DNA from: Cupriavidus basilensis
GTDB lineage: Bacteria; Pseudomonadota; Gammaproteobacteria; Burkholderiales; Burkholderiaceae
Assembly: GCF_000876015.1 (NCBI RefSeq)
Contig: NZ_BBQM01000026.1
Location: 1 to 59,991 of the forward strand
Direction of reading: 5' to 3'
Length of the DNA: 59,991 nt
A program made the translations under genes and the position numbers. The notes beneath the pieces were generated by a model, which was not told the origin of the DNA, did no database searches, and saw only the letters and a list, made by a program, of their open reading frames with translations. Within the stretch, counting starts at the first letter, position 1; each line of letters starts with the position of its first letter. This document shows, piece by piece, positions 38,322 to 46,561 of the stretch.

Positions 38322-38972
38322 ATGTTCCGATGTTCCGTTCACCGCCTGGCCGAGCGCGCGCTGCTGTGCAGCGTGCCGCCGCCGGCCTCGCTCGACGTAC
38401 AGCGCCGCATCTGGGCCATGGCGCAGCGCGCCGCCGAATGGCGCGGCGTGGTGGATGCGGTGCCCGGCATGAACAACCTCACCGTGGTGTTCGACCACGA
38501 CGCCGACCCGCAGGCGCTGGAGCGCAACCTCAAGCTCGCCTGGGCATCCGGCGAGGCGCGCGAGGCCACCGGCCGGCTGGTCGAGATCCCGGTGCGCTAC
38601 GGCGGCGAATACGGTCCCGACCTGGCCGACGTGGCCGCGCACACCGGGCTGAGCGCGCAGGAAGTGGTGCGCCGCCACAGCGCCGGCGAATACGTGGTGT
38701 ACTTCCTCGGCTTCCAGCCCGGCTTCGCCTACATGGGCGGGCTCGATCCCGCGCTGGCCACGCCGCGCCGGCACGAGCCGCGGCTGTCGGTGCCGGCCGG
38801 CTCGGTCGGCATCGGCGGCGAGCAGACCGGCATCTATCCGGCCGCCGCGCCCGGCGGCTGGCAGTTGATCGGGCACACGGACAGCGAGCTGTTCGTGGCC
38901 GACCGCGATCCGCCTTCCCTGTTCGCGCCCGGCGATACCGTGCGCTTCGTCGTCGAGGAGTTGCTGGCGTGA
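38322..38972 (+). CDS. pxpB: 5-oxoprolinase subunit PxpB
   Basis: PxpB is one of three subunits of the prokaryotic ATP-dependent 5-oxoprolinase, which opens 5-oxo-L-proline to L-glutamate. This family was formerly annotated KipI or allophanate hydrolase subunit 1. The 216-residue product has MNNLTVVFDHD, YGGEYGPDLADVAAHTGLS, YFLGFQPGFAYMGGLDP and the conserved RHEPRLSVPAGSVGIGGEQTGIYP. The GTG start of pxpC overlaps its stop. Confidence 0.94.
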   Translation: MFRCSVHRLAERALLCSVPPPASLDVQRRIWAMAQRAAEWRGVVDAVPGMNNLTVVFDHDADPQALERNLKLAWASGEAREATGRLVEIPVRYGGEYGPDLADVAAHTGLSAQEVVRRHSAGEYVVYFLGFQPGFAYMGGLDPALATPRRHEPRLSVPAGSVGIGGEQTGIYPAAAPGGWQLIGHTDSELFVADRDPPSLFAPGDTVRFVVEELLA

Positions 38973-39994
38973 TCGAAATTCTCCGTCCCGGCGCGCTGGC
39001 CTCGGTCCAGGATCTCGGCCGCCCGGGTTTCCGCCGCTTCGGCGTGGGCACCGCGGGCGCGCTCGACACCGTCGCGCTCACCATCGGCAACCGCCTGCTC
39101 GGCAACGCGGCCGGCGAGGCCGCCATCGAATTCACCCTCGGCCGCGCCGCCGTGCGCTTCCACGCGGACATGCGCGTGGCGCTCACCGGCGCCGACTGCA
39201 AGTCCAACCTCGACGGCGTGCCGGTGTGGTCGTGGCACGCCTTCGACGTGCGCCGCGGCGAGACCCTGACCCTGTCGGCCGCGCAGGGCGGCACGCGCAC
39301 CTACCTGTGCGTGGCCGGCGGCATCGGCGTGGCGCCGGTGATGGGCTCGCGCAGCACCGATCTCAAGGCCGGCTTCGGCGGTTTCGCCGGCCGCGCGCTG
39401 CGCGAAGGCGACCGGCTCGCGGCCGGCCGGCCCGGCGTGGCCGACGACAGCGACTGGCTCGGCGTGCAGGCGCCGGCGTGGGCGCTGCCGGTGAAGAAGC
39501 TCGGCGACGCGGTGCCGATCCGCATGCTGCCCGGCATCGAGTACGACGATTTCGAGCCGGCCGCGCGCGACGCGCTGTGGCAGTCCGAGTGGACCGTCAC
39601 GCCCAACAGCAACCGCATGGGTCTGCGGCTGCAGGGCCCGGCGCTGGCGCGCGAGCCCGCGCGCGCGGCGGACCTGCTCTCGCACGGCGTGCTGCCCGGC
39701 GTGGTGCAGGTGCCGCCGGCCGGCCAGCCCATCGTGCTGATGGCCGACGCGCAGACCACCGGCGGTTATCCGAAGATCGGCGTGGTGATCGGCGCCGACC
39801 TGTGGCGGCTGGCGCAGGTGCCGCTGGGCGCGCCCGTGCGCTTCGCGCGGGTGACGCTGGAGCAGGCCGCCGCCGCCCAGGCCGAGCTGGACCGTTACTT
39901 GCAACAGGTCGACCAGGCCCTGCAGTGGCAGGGCGACGGCAGCATGGTGATCGCGGCGCGGCGGCGCACGCGCACGCGGCTGGCGGTGGCGTGA
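38969..39994 (+). CDS. pxpC: 5-oxoprolinase subunit PxpC
   Basis: This 341-residue subunit (KipA/allophanate hydrolase subunit 2-like, cyclophilin-like fold) starts with GTG in a GTGA overlap with pxpB. It reads IEILRPGALASVQDLGRPGF, then IEFTLGRAAVRF, YLCVAGGIGVAPVMGSRSTD, the conserved NRMGLRLQGPAL, and GVVQVPPAGQPIVLMADAQTTGGYPKIG. It forms the hydrolase together with PxpB and PxpA. Confidence 0.94.
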   Translation: MIEILRPGALASVQDLGRPGFRRFGVGTAGALDTVALTIGNRLLGNAAGEAAIEFTLGRAAVRFHADMRVALTGADCKSNLDGVPVWSWHAFDVRRGETLTLSAAQGGTRTYLCVAGGIGVAPVMGSRSTDLKAGFGGFAGRALREGDRLAAGRPGVADDSDWLGVQAPAWALPVKKLGDAVPIRMLPGIEYDDFEPAARDALWQSEWTVTPNSNRMGLRLQGPALAREPARAADLLSHGVLPGVVQVPPAGQPIVLMADAQTTGGYPKIGVVIGADLWRLAQVPLGAPVRFARVTLEQAAAAQAELDRYLQQVDQALQWQGDGSMVIAARRRTRTRLAVA

Positions 39995-40073
39995 GATGGT
40001 GTCCGCCCGCATCGAATGACCCGCACACGGACATGGCCGCATCGCCGGCAAGGACAGAACCAGGAGTAATGCA

Positions 40074-40814
40074 ATGCACATCGACTTGAATGCCGACCTC
40101 GGCGAAGGCTGCGGCACCGACCGCGAGCTGCTCACGCTGATCAGCTCGGCCAACGTGGCCTGCGGCTGGCATGCCGGCGACGCCGCCACCATGCTGCAGA
40201 CCGTGCGCTGGGCGCTGGCGTCCGGCGTGGCGATCGGCGCGCACCCGAGCTACCCCGACCGCGAGAACTTCGGCCGCACCGAGATGCAGCTCGCGCCCGA
40301 CACCGTGTACGCCGACGTGCTCTACCAGATCGGCGCGCTGGCCGCGCTGGTGCGCGCGCAGGGCGGGCAGCTGGCCCACGTCAAGCCGCACGGCGCGCTC
40401 TACAACCAGGCCGCGAAGGACCCCGTGCTGGCCGACGCCATCGTGCGCGCGGTGCGCGATTTCGACTCCGACCTGGTCTTCTTCGGCCTGGCCGGCAGCG
40501 CGATGGTCAAGGTGGCGCGCGAGGCCGGCCTCAAGGTCAAGGAAGAAGTCTTCGCCGACCGCGGCTACAACCCCGACGGCTCGCTGGTCAGGCGCGGCAC
40601 GCCGGGCGCGCTGCACGAGGACGAAGACGTGGCCCTGGGCCAGACGCTCGACATGGTGCGCGGCCAGCGCGTGCGCGCCATCGACGGCACCTGGGTACCG
40701 ATTCGCGCCGAAACCGTGTGTCTGCACGGCGACGGCGCGCACGCGCTTGCCTTTGCGCGCCGCATCCGCGAGCGGCTCGGCGCCGAAGGCATCGCAATCC
40801 GCGCCGGAGCCTGA
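40074..40814 (+). CDS. pxpA: 5-oxoprolinase subunit PxpA (LamB/YcsF family)
   Basis: This 246-residue subunit is diagnostic for the LamB/YcsF family: MHIDLNADLGEGCGTD, ISSANVACGWHAGD, GAHPSYPDRENFGR, HVKPHGALYNQAA and EVFADRGYNPDGSLVRRGTPGA. It lies 79 bases after pxpC with an AGGAGTAATGC ribosome-binding site. Substrate comes from 5-oxoproline formed spontaneously from glutamine/glutamate, or from outside via the membrane proteins that follow. Confidence 0.95.
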   Translation: MHIDLNADLGEGCGTDRELLTLISSANVACGWHAGDAATMLQTVRWALASGVAIGAHPSYPDRENFGRTEMQLAPDTVYADVLYQIGALAALVRAQGGQLAHVKPHGALYNQAAKDPVLADAIVRAVRDFDSDLVFFGLAGSAMVKVAREAGLKVKEEVFADRGYNPDGSLVRRGTPGALHEDEDVALGQTLDMVRGQRVRAIDGTWVPIRAETVCLHGDGAHALAFARRIRERLGAEGIAIRAGA

Positions 40815-40922
40815 AGCGCGCGCCGCGCGCTTCCGGTCCCGGCATCACCGTGCCCCGCGGGCGTCGAGCAGCATGACGCGGCGCAGGGCACTCGCCTCCA
40901 TCACACGCTACTGGTGTCTCTC

Positions 40923-41666
40923 ATGGAACAGGCAGTCAATCTCTGGCCCCTAGTCGGGGTCGGTATCATCATTCTCGGCTTCGTGCTGCGCTTCAATCCC
41001 ATGATGGTGGTGGCCCTGGCCGCCATCGCCACGGGCCTTGCCGCGAGCATGCCGGTCACGCAGATCTTCACTGCGATCGGCACCGCTTTCGTCAAGACGC
41101 GCAACCTGCCGCTGATCATCCTGCTGCCGCTGGCGGTGATCGGCCTGCTCGAGCGGCACGGGCTGCGCGAGCACGCGCAGGCGTGGATCTCGCGCATCGC
41201 CTCGGCTACCGTCGGGCGCCTGCTGATCGTCTACCTCGGCGTGCGCGAGCTGACCGCCGCCGTCGGCCTGACCAGCCTCGGCGGCCACCCGCAGATGGTG
41301 CGCCCGCTGCTCGCGCCGATGGCCGAAGGCGCGGCGGAAGCGCGCTTCGGCAAGCTGCCCGAGCCGGTGCGCCAGCGCGTGCTGGCCTTCTGCGCGGCCA
41401 CCGACAACGTCGGCCTGTTCTTCGGCGAGGACATCTTCGTGGCGTTCGGCGCGATCGCGCTGATGCACACCTTCCTGCTGTCGTCGAACATCGACGTGGA
41501 GCCGCTGCACATCGCCGTGTGGGGCATCCCCACCGCGGTCTGCGCGTTCCTGATCCACGCGGTGCGCCTCAAGCGCCTGGACGGCTGGCTGGCCCGCGAG
41601 ATGGGCGGCCGCGCCGCCGCGCCCGGCGCAGCCGGTGTCGCAGCCAACGCCAAGGGCGGGGAGTAA
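40923..41666 (+). CDS. DUF969 family membrane protein
   Basis: This 247-residue polytopic protein has hydrophobic segments at about 8-45, 60-80, 95-115, 155-180 and 190-215, with LIILLPLAVIGLLERHGLREHA and FCAATDNVGLFFGEDIFVAFGA. DUF969 and DUF979 proteins occur as pairs beside 5-oxoprolinase genes and are thought to transport 5-oxoproline or a related acid, a role that I state from context. The ATG at 40923 is chosen over a GTG nine bases earlier. Confidence 0.88.
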   Translation: MEQAVNLWPLVGVGIIILGFVLRFNPMMVVALAAIATGLAASMPVTQIFTAIGTAFVKTRNLPLIILLPLAVIGLLERHGLREHAQAWISRIASATVGRLLIVYLGVRELTAAVGLTSLGGHPQMVRPLLAPMAEGAAEARFGKLPEPVRQRVLAFCAATDNVGLFFGEDIFVAFGAIALMHTFLLSSNIDVEPLHIAVWGIPTAVCAFLIHAVRLKRLDGWLAREMGGRAAAPGAAGVAANAKGGE

Positions 41667-41672
41667 GCCATC

Positions 41673-42623
41673 ATGATCGTATCCATCGACTATCTCTACT
41701 GGCTCGCCGGCCTGGTGCTGGCCATCACCGCGCTGATGACCTTCGCCGACCGCGAGCATCCGCGCCGCCTCTCCACCGGCCTGTTCTGGGCGCTCTACGC
41801 GCTGGTCTTCCTGGTCGGCGACAAGCTGCCGCCGGCCATCGTCGGCATCGGCGCGGTGGTGATGGCGCTGATCGCCGGCTTCGGCGGCGTGGGCCACGGC
41901 AAGCACGGCACCCTGCCCGAGGGCGAGCGCCGCGCCTCGGCCAAGCGCCTGAGCAACAAGCTGTTCATCCCGGCGCTGCTGATCCCGCTGGTGACGGTGA
42001 TCGGCACCGTGCTGTTCAAGGACGTGAAGCTCGCCGGCCTGCCGCTGCTCGACCCCAAGAACGTGACCTTCGTGTCGCTCGGCATCGGCTGCCTGATCGC
42101 GCTCGGCACCGCATGCTGGCTCACCCGCGACACCGTGATGCAGGGCATGCGCGAATCGCGCCGCCTGACCGAGTCGCTCGGCTGGGCGCTGGTGCTGCCG
42201 CAGATGCTGGCCATGCTGGGCCTGGTGTTCGCCGACGCCGGCGTGGGCAAGGCCGTGGCGCACCTGACCACCGCCTACATCAACATGGACTACAAGCTGG
42301 TGGCCGTGGTGGTGTACTGCGTGGGCATGGCGCTGTTCACCGTCATCATGGGCAACGGCTTCGCCGCGTTCCCGGTGATGACCGGCGGCGTGGGCGTGCC
42401 CATCCTGGTCAACATGTTCCACGGCAACCCGGCGGTGATGGCGGCCATCGGGATGTTCTCGGGATACTGCGGCACGCTGCTTACGCCGATGGCGGCCAAC
42501 TTCAATATCGTGCCGGCGGCGCTGCTGGAGCTCGACGACAAGAATGCGGTGATTCGGGCGCAGGTGCCTACGGCGTTGTTGATTTTGGTGGCTAATATTG
42601 GGTTGTTGTATTTCTTGATGTGA
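41673..42623 (+). CDS. DUF979 family membrane protein
   Basis: This 316-residue polytopic partner of the DUF969 protein has about nine hydrophobic segments and the family motif GNGFAAFPVMTGGVGVPILV, followed by GMFSGYCGTLLTPMAANFNIVPAALLEL. It lies 6 bases after the DUF969 gene. It is the last gene of the pxp cluster and probably forms a two-component permease with its neighbour. The codon use of the final ~40 bases shifts to T-rich as the repeat region begins. Confidence 0.88.
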   Translation: MIVSIDYLYWLAGLVLAITALMTFADREHPRRLSTGLFWALYALVFLVGDKLPPAIVGIGAVVMALIAGFGGVGHGKHGTLPEGERRASAKRLSNKLFIPALLIPLVTVIGTVLFKDVKLAGLPLLDPKNVTFVSLGIGCLIALGTACWLTRDTVMQGMRESRRLTESLGWALVLPQMLAMLGLVFADAGVGKAVAHLTTAYINMDYKLVAVVVYCVGMALFTVIMGNGFAAFPVMTGGVGVPILVNMFHGNPAVMAAIGMFSGYCGTLLTPMAANFNIVPAALLELDDKNAVIRAQVPTALLILVANIGLLYFLM

Positions 42624-42784
42624 GGTTTTTTTGAGTTTTGGCGTTGGGGTTAGAGTGGATTTTTTTGGGGGGGCTTTAACTTCAACGGCCTTAAGGGCTT
42701 TAACTTCAAAGTCAACTTCTTAACGTCAACTTCTGAACGTCAAAGTCAAAGACAAAGTCAAAGGCTTTCGCTCCCCCGGAGCGA

Positions 42785-42815
42785 CCTACTTTCTTTTCCC
42801 CGAAAAGAAAGTAGG
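42785..42815. repeat. 14-base-pair hairpin CCTACTTTCTTTTC-CCC-GAAAAGAAAGTAGG (left arm)
   Basis: A perfect 14-base-pair stem with a three-base loop sits inside the left arm of the repeat mosaic. The same stem occurs with a GGG loop at 43402-43432, as expected for the inverted second arm. Confidence 0.85.
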
Positions 42816-43401
42816 CAAAGAAAGCGGGCTGCCTGGCCGGCAGGGGCAGAAACGTTGGGGTTTCTGGTGTTTCTGGTTTCGTGGTGGGGCTTGCGGTTCT
42901 GCTGGCATCCTGCCGTTACCGGTTCGGCTGGCCACGATCTGGCTGGCGGTATGGGTTTCGGGGTCAGACCTATGATGGCCGGCACACTGCTGGTTCGGCC
43001 ATCTGCCGTTACCGGTTTTGGCGGTCACGGCGTAGCACCGGCACTGGTTTCATGGTGGGCGCGGTGGACCCCGCGCGGGTGTGCTGGGTTGCTTTGAATC
43101 GGATTGCCTCTCAAGTCAAAACCGTTTGGCACCGAGATCGAATGGGGGCCACCACGCCCACCACGAAACCAGCACCGCCCCTACGACGATCCCCTCCGCC
43201 CCGGTCGCGGCAGCAGCCCGAAGGGCCTGGACCTCCGCCATCATGCAGCGCCACCACGAATCGAACACCACCCGAGAGACAGTGGCCGCCAAAACTGGTA
43301 CCGGCAGAATCCCAGCAGAACCACCGCCCCCACCACGAAACCAGCAACACTAGAAATCCCAACGTTTCTGCCCCTGCCGGCCAGGCAGCCCGCTTTCTTT
43401 G

Positions 43402-43432
43402 CCTACTTTCTTTTCGGGGAAAAGAAAGTAGG
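43402..43432. repeat. 14-base-pair hairpin (right arm copy)
   Basis: CCTACTTTCTTTTC (43402-43415), loop GGG, then GAAAAGAAAGTAGG (43419-43432). It is the inverted-arm counterpart of the hairpin at 42785. Confidence 0.85.
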
Positions 43433-43489
43433 TCGCTCCGGGGGAGCGAAAGCCTTTGACTTTGAAGTTGACTTTGACGTTCAACCGTT

Positions 43490-43540
43490 GACATTCAGAA
43501 GTCGACATTCAGAAGTCGACGTCCAGAAGTCGACGTCCAG
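43490..43540. repeat. Tandem 14-base repeats (GACATTCAGAAGTC / GACGTCCAGAAGTC)
   Basis: Copies lie at 43490-43503, 43504-43517 and 43518-43531, with a partial copy to 43540. The third copy carries GTC for ATT. It directly follows the TTGACTTTGAAGTTGAC segment of the right arm. Confidence 0.8.
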
Positions 43541-43630
43541 CCGCAAATTTTTAAGCCGAAGCTTGACGCCAAGCAGCGCAAATGGACCACAAATCCCGGG
43601 CCGCCAGGCCCACAGACACAGGCATCCCCC

Positions 43631-44863
43631 TCACCCCCCCCCACCCCTCCTCCTCCTCGCCCTCCGCAAACTCCGCCGGTCAATCTGAAACTGCTCAAAC
43701 CGCCAGACCAGATAAAACAGCGCCAGGAACGGCCACAGCCACCCCAGCCATTGCGACAGGCTGTTGAAGTGGATGAAGCGCCCGAGCCGCCAGCCTTGTT
43801 CCGAGATCCATGAGTACGGATTCGGCGGCAGCAGGTTGCACAGCACCAGCAGCACCATCAGCGTGGCCAGCGCCAGCGCGCCGCGCAGCCAGCGCGGCAG
43901 GCGCAGCAGCAGCACCAGCACCAGCGAGCCGGTGAGCAGCGCGAAGCGGCCCGCGTCGGACAGCCAGTTGAAGGCGTTGTCGTCGGGGAACTGGATTTCC
44001 GCCACCACCGCCTTGAGCAGCAGCGTGGCGGCGAGCAGGCCGGCGAGGATGCGCAGCATCGGCGCATGGCGGCGCATCGCGGCGGAGGCGAACAGGCCGG
44101 TGCCGACCCAGCCGCATGCCGTCACCAGCGACTCGACCAGTTGCTGGCCCTGCGCGTCGTCGGGGCGCAGCAGGCCGATGCTTTCGATCATGCCGGGCAG
44201 CGCGGGGAACATGCCTTGCAGCCACTGCACCGGCCATGAGTCGGGATCGGACAGCCACTCGCGCACGATGCCGCCCATGCCGAACAGGTAGTCCTGCGGG
44301 AAGATCTGCGCCAGCGGCCACAGCAGCATCAGGATGATGGCGAAGCTGGCATGCGGCTCGAACCACGCCATGCGCAGCTGGCGCAGCGAGCCGCGGTCGA
44401 TCAGCGCGGCCGAGAACGGCGCCACCACGGCGCCGCCGAGCAGCGCGCCCAGCGCGTTGGTGATGAGGTCGATGTTGGACGAGATGCGGTTGGGCAGCCA
44501 GGTCTGCAGCGCCTCCATCACGCCCGACAGCACCGCGCCCGCGGCCAGCGCCAGCAGCGTGGCGCGCGCGCCGGACACGCGCGGGTGCAGGGCCAGCACC
44601 ACCAGCGCGCCGAACGGGCAGTAGCCGAGCACGTTGGTGATGATGTCGAACTCGGTCAGGTAGCGCGGCTTGGGCGCGGTGAGGAAGGCCAGCGGCGAGA
44701 TGCCGTTGTCGGTCCAGCCGCTGAACGGGTAGAGGCTGCCGTAGACCACCAGCAGCGTGAAGCACAGCAGGCCCACGCGCGCCAGCGGCGAGTGGCGCGA
44801 TGCCGGTGGCGGCGCGGACGGCAGCTCGGGGGGCGGGGAGGACGGCGGGGGAGCCGATGCCAT
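43631..44863 (-). CDS. VanZ-like family membrane protein
   Basis: This 410-residue polytopic protein is of the VanZ-like type. A Pro/Ser-rich cytoplasmic head precedes the first helix (VGLLCFTLLVVYGSLYPF). The VanZ core follows (FDIITNVLGYCPFGALVVLAL, LSGVMEALQTWLPNRISSNIDLITNALGALLGG), and six or more further helices extend past the usual VanZ length. The C-terminal end is Arg/Gly-rich and runs to the edge of the repeat region. It is the last gene of the phospholipid-transport operon, 10 bases after the lipoprotein gene. Its function is unknown; VanZ relatives change cell-surface properties. Confidence 0.88.
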   Translation of the reverse strand: MASAPPPSSPPPELPSAPPPASRHSPLARVGLLCFTLLVVYGSLYPFSGWTDNGISPLAFLTAPKPRYLTEFDIITNVLGYCPFGALVVLALHPRVSGARATLLALAAGAVLSGVMEALQTWLPNRISSNIDLITNALGALLGGAVVAPFSAALIDRGSLRQLRMAWFEPHASFAIILMLLWPLAQIFPQDYLFGMGGIVREWLSDPDSWPVQWLQGMFPALPGMIESIGLLRPDDAQGQQLVESLVTACGWVGTGLFASAAMRRHAPMLRILAGLLAATLLLKAVVAEIQFPDDNAFNWLSDAGRFALLTGSLVLVLLLRLPRWLRGALALATLMVLLVLCNLLPPNPYSWISEQGWRLGRFIHFNSLSQWLGWLWPFLALFYLVWRFEQFQIDRRSLRRARRRRGGGG

Positions 44864-44873
44864 GCGGTGGCGC

Positions 44874-45485
44874 CTATTGCTGCAGCGGCAGCGTGGCCGC
44901 CCAGTCGAGGATGGCGGCGATGATGGCGTCGCTGGCCGCGGCCAGCGCCTTGACGCCGCCGGCGCCGTCAGCCGTGGGCGCGGGCTGCTCGGCGACGAAG
45001 GTCTTCTGCCCGATCAGGCCGCTGCGGAACACCGTGGCGCGCACGCGAATGACGCCGCGGCTGGCGCTGGCGCTGTCGAAGACCTGCTCGAACTCCAGCA
45101 TGTCGACCTTGACCGCCGGCGCGGCGGTGTCGCCGTACCAGGTCAGCGCGCCGCGCGAGGCCACCGCTTCGCGCAGGCGCTCGTCGAACAGGCGCACCGG
45201 CGACATCACCCAGCGCTGGGTGGCGTAGGGCTGCAGGCGCTCGGCCTGGGCGTAGTGCAGGCGGTAGTAGAGCCCGTTGCCGTCGAGCCAGGTCGGGCCG
45301 TCGGTCTGCGCCACGCGCAGCCGCGGCAGCGGCGTGGCGCCGGGCGCGGCGCCGGCGGGCGGGCCGAGGTCGTAGGTGACGGTGGGCGCGGCCGGCGCGA
45401 ACGCGCAGCCGCCCAGCGCGGCGGCGACGGCCAGGGCGGCCAGCGCGCCGGTGCCGGCGCGGAAGCGGGCGGCGATGCGCATCAT
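44874..45485 (-). CDS. ABC-type transport auxiliary lipoprotein (PqiC/MlaC-side component)
   Basis: This protein of about 203 residues belongs to the ABC-type transport auxiliary lipoprotein family. It has a lipobox ALGGC after the segment GTGALAALAVAA, then YDLGPP, LPRLRVAQTDGPTWLDGNGLYYRL, YATQRWVMSPVRLFDERLREA and VDMLEFEQVFDSASASRGVI. It would sit in the outer-membrane inner leaflet or periplasm as part of the MCE complex. ATG 45485 gives a normal lipoprotein signal. In-frame ATGs at 45545 and 45560 have better ribosome-binding sites (GGAAG) but would put about 25 extra residues before the signal. Confidence 0.85.
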   Translation of the reverse strand: MMRIAARFRAGTGALAALAVAAALGGCAFAPAAPTVTYDLGPPAGAAPGATPLPRLRVAQTDGPTWLDGNGLYYRLHYAQAERLQPYATQRWVMSPVRLFDERLREAVASRGALTWYGDTAAPAVKVDMLEFEQVFDSASASRGVIRVRATVFRSGLIGQKTFVAEQPAPTADGAGGVKALAAASDAIIAAILDWAATLPLQQ

Positions 45486-45619
45486 GGCGTGCCCGGGTTG
45501 GCCCGCAGGCGGTTGGCTCGGAGGGTTGGCGCGGGTACGCGGCATGGCGGCTTCCTGCATGGCGGCTTCCTTATCGCGGCGGATGGCTGCGGCGGTGGCG
45601 AGGGGGCGCGTCGATGGCT

Positions 45620-46561
45620 TCACGGCGCCGTGAAGCCGGGTTCGCCCGGCCCCGGCGCGGCCGACGGGCCGCCGAACAGCACGCTGCGCGGGCTGTCGTT
45701 GAACTGGCTGGCGGCGCGGTCGATGCTGCGTATGGTCTGGCGCGCGTCGCGGGCCAGGCCGTTGACCTGCGGCAGCGTGTCCTGGCTGACGCCGGCGGCG
45801 GCCGACTGCACCGAATCGGCGGCGCCCTGCAGGTCGCGGCCGATGCTGCCCACGGTGCGCAGCACGGTGCCGTCCGGGCTGGCCAGCTCCTGCGTCAGGC
45901 GCCGCGTGGAGGCCAGCGTGGCGTTGAGGTTTTCCGTGACCTGCGGCAACTGGCGCATCGCCGGCTCGATCGTGTGGGCCAGGCGCGAGTAGTCGTTGGC
46001 GGTGGTGCGCACCGAGCGGATCGCCTCCATCAGGTCGCGCCGGTTGTTGGGCTGGAACATGTCGCCGAGCGAGTCCATCAGGGTCTCGAGCTGGGTGAGC
46101 AGGGAGTCGCCGCGCTTTTCGAGCTCCTCGAAGAAGCCCGCGCGCATGGCGATGCGCGCCACCGACTTGGGCGAGGTCGGCAGGTGCGGCGAGGGCTGGC
46201 CGCCGTTCTGCGTGGCGGTGTCGTCGAGCTGCACGTAGCCGATGCCGGTCACGCCCTGGAAGCTCAGCGTGGCGTAGGTGGTGGTGGTGATGGGGGTGTT
46301 GCGGTCGACGCTCACGCGCACGATGATCTGGCCCGGCACGGCGGGGTCGAAGCGGATCGAGTCCACCTTGCCCACGTCCAGCCCGCGGTACTTGACGTCG
46401 GCCTGCGGGCCGAGGCCGTTGACGGTGGAGCGGGTGATGAGGTCGTAGGGCACGAGCACGGCGTGGTCGCTGCTGAACCAGAAGATCGAGAACAGCACCA
46501 GGACCGCCAGGCCGATCGTGAACACGCCGGCCAGGAAGGCGTGTGACTTGTTTTCCATCAT
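45620..46561 (-). CDS. MlaD/MCE-family substrate-binding protein
   Basis: This 313-residue inner-membrane-anchored MCE protein binds lipid in the periplasm. It has an N-terminal helix (FLAGVFTIGLAVLVLFSIFWF), the MCE domain (YDLITRSTVNGLGPQADVKYRGLDVGKVDSIRF, FQGVTGIGYVQLDD), and a long helical C-terminal region (about 150-300) typical of PqiB/YebT-like single-MCE subunits. The start codon overlaps the ATPase stop. Confidence 0.93.
   Translation of the reverse strand: MMENKSHAFLAGVFTIGLAVLVLFSIFWFSSDHAVLVPYDLITRSTVNGLGPQADVKYRGLDVGKVDSIRFDPAVPGQIIVRVSVDRNTPITTTTYATLSFQGVTGIGYVQLDDTATQNGGQPSPHLPTSPKSVARIAMRAGFFEELEKRGDSLLTQLETLMDSLGDMFQPNNRRDLMEAIRSVRTTANDYSRLAHTIEPAMRQLPQVTENLNATLASTRRLTQELASPDGTVLRTVGSIGRDLQGAADSVQSAAAGVSQDTLPQVNGLARDARQTIRSIDRAASQFNDSPRSVLFGGPSAAPGPGEPGFTAP

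Larger units (their letters stand above)
42624..43630. repeat. Gene-free mosaic of inverted, direct and tandem repeats
   Basis: About 1 kb lies between DUF979 and the VanZ-like gene. Two imperfect arms in inverted orientation, roughly 42735-42925 and 43305-43482, share long identical runs (for example the reverse complements of 42785-42860). The middle repeats shorter modules, such as TGCCGTTACCGGTT at 42911-42924 and 43004-43017, and variants of CCACGAAACCAGCA. Open frames crossing it have repeat-driven, non-protein-like sequence. No transposase, terminal target duplication or attachment site can be made out. Confidence 0.8.

Noticed and set aside
42881..43459. 192-codon plus-strand frame in the repeat mosaic
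   Set aside because: Its sequence follows the repeats (duplicated RYRF and TTKPA segments) and matches no protein pattern; it is created by the inverted repeat.
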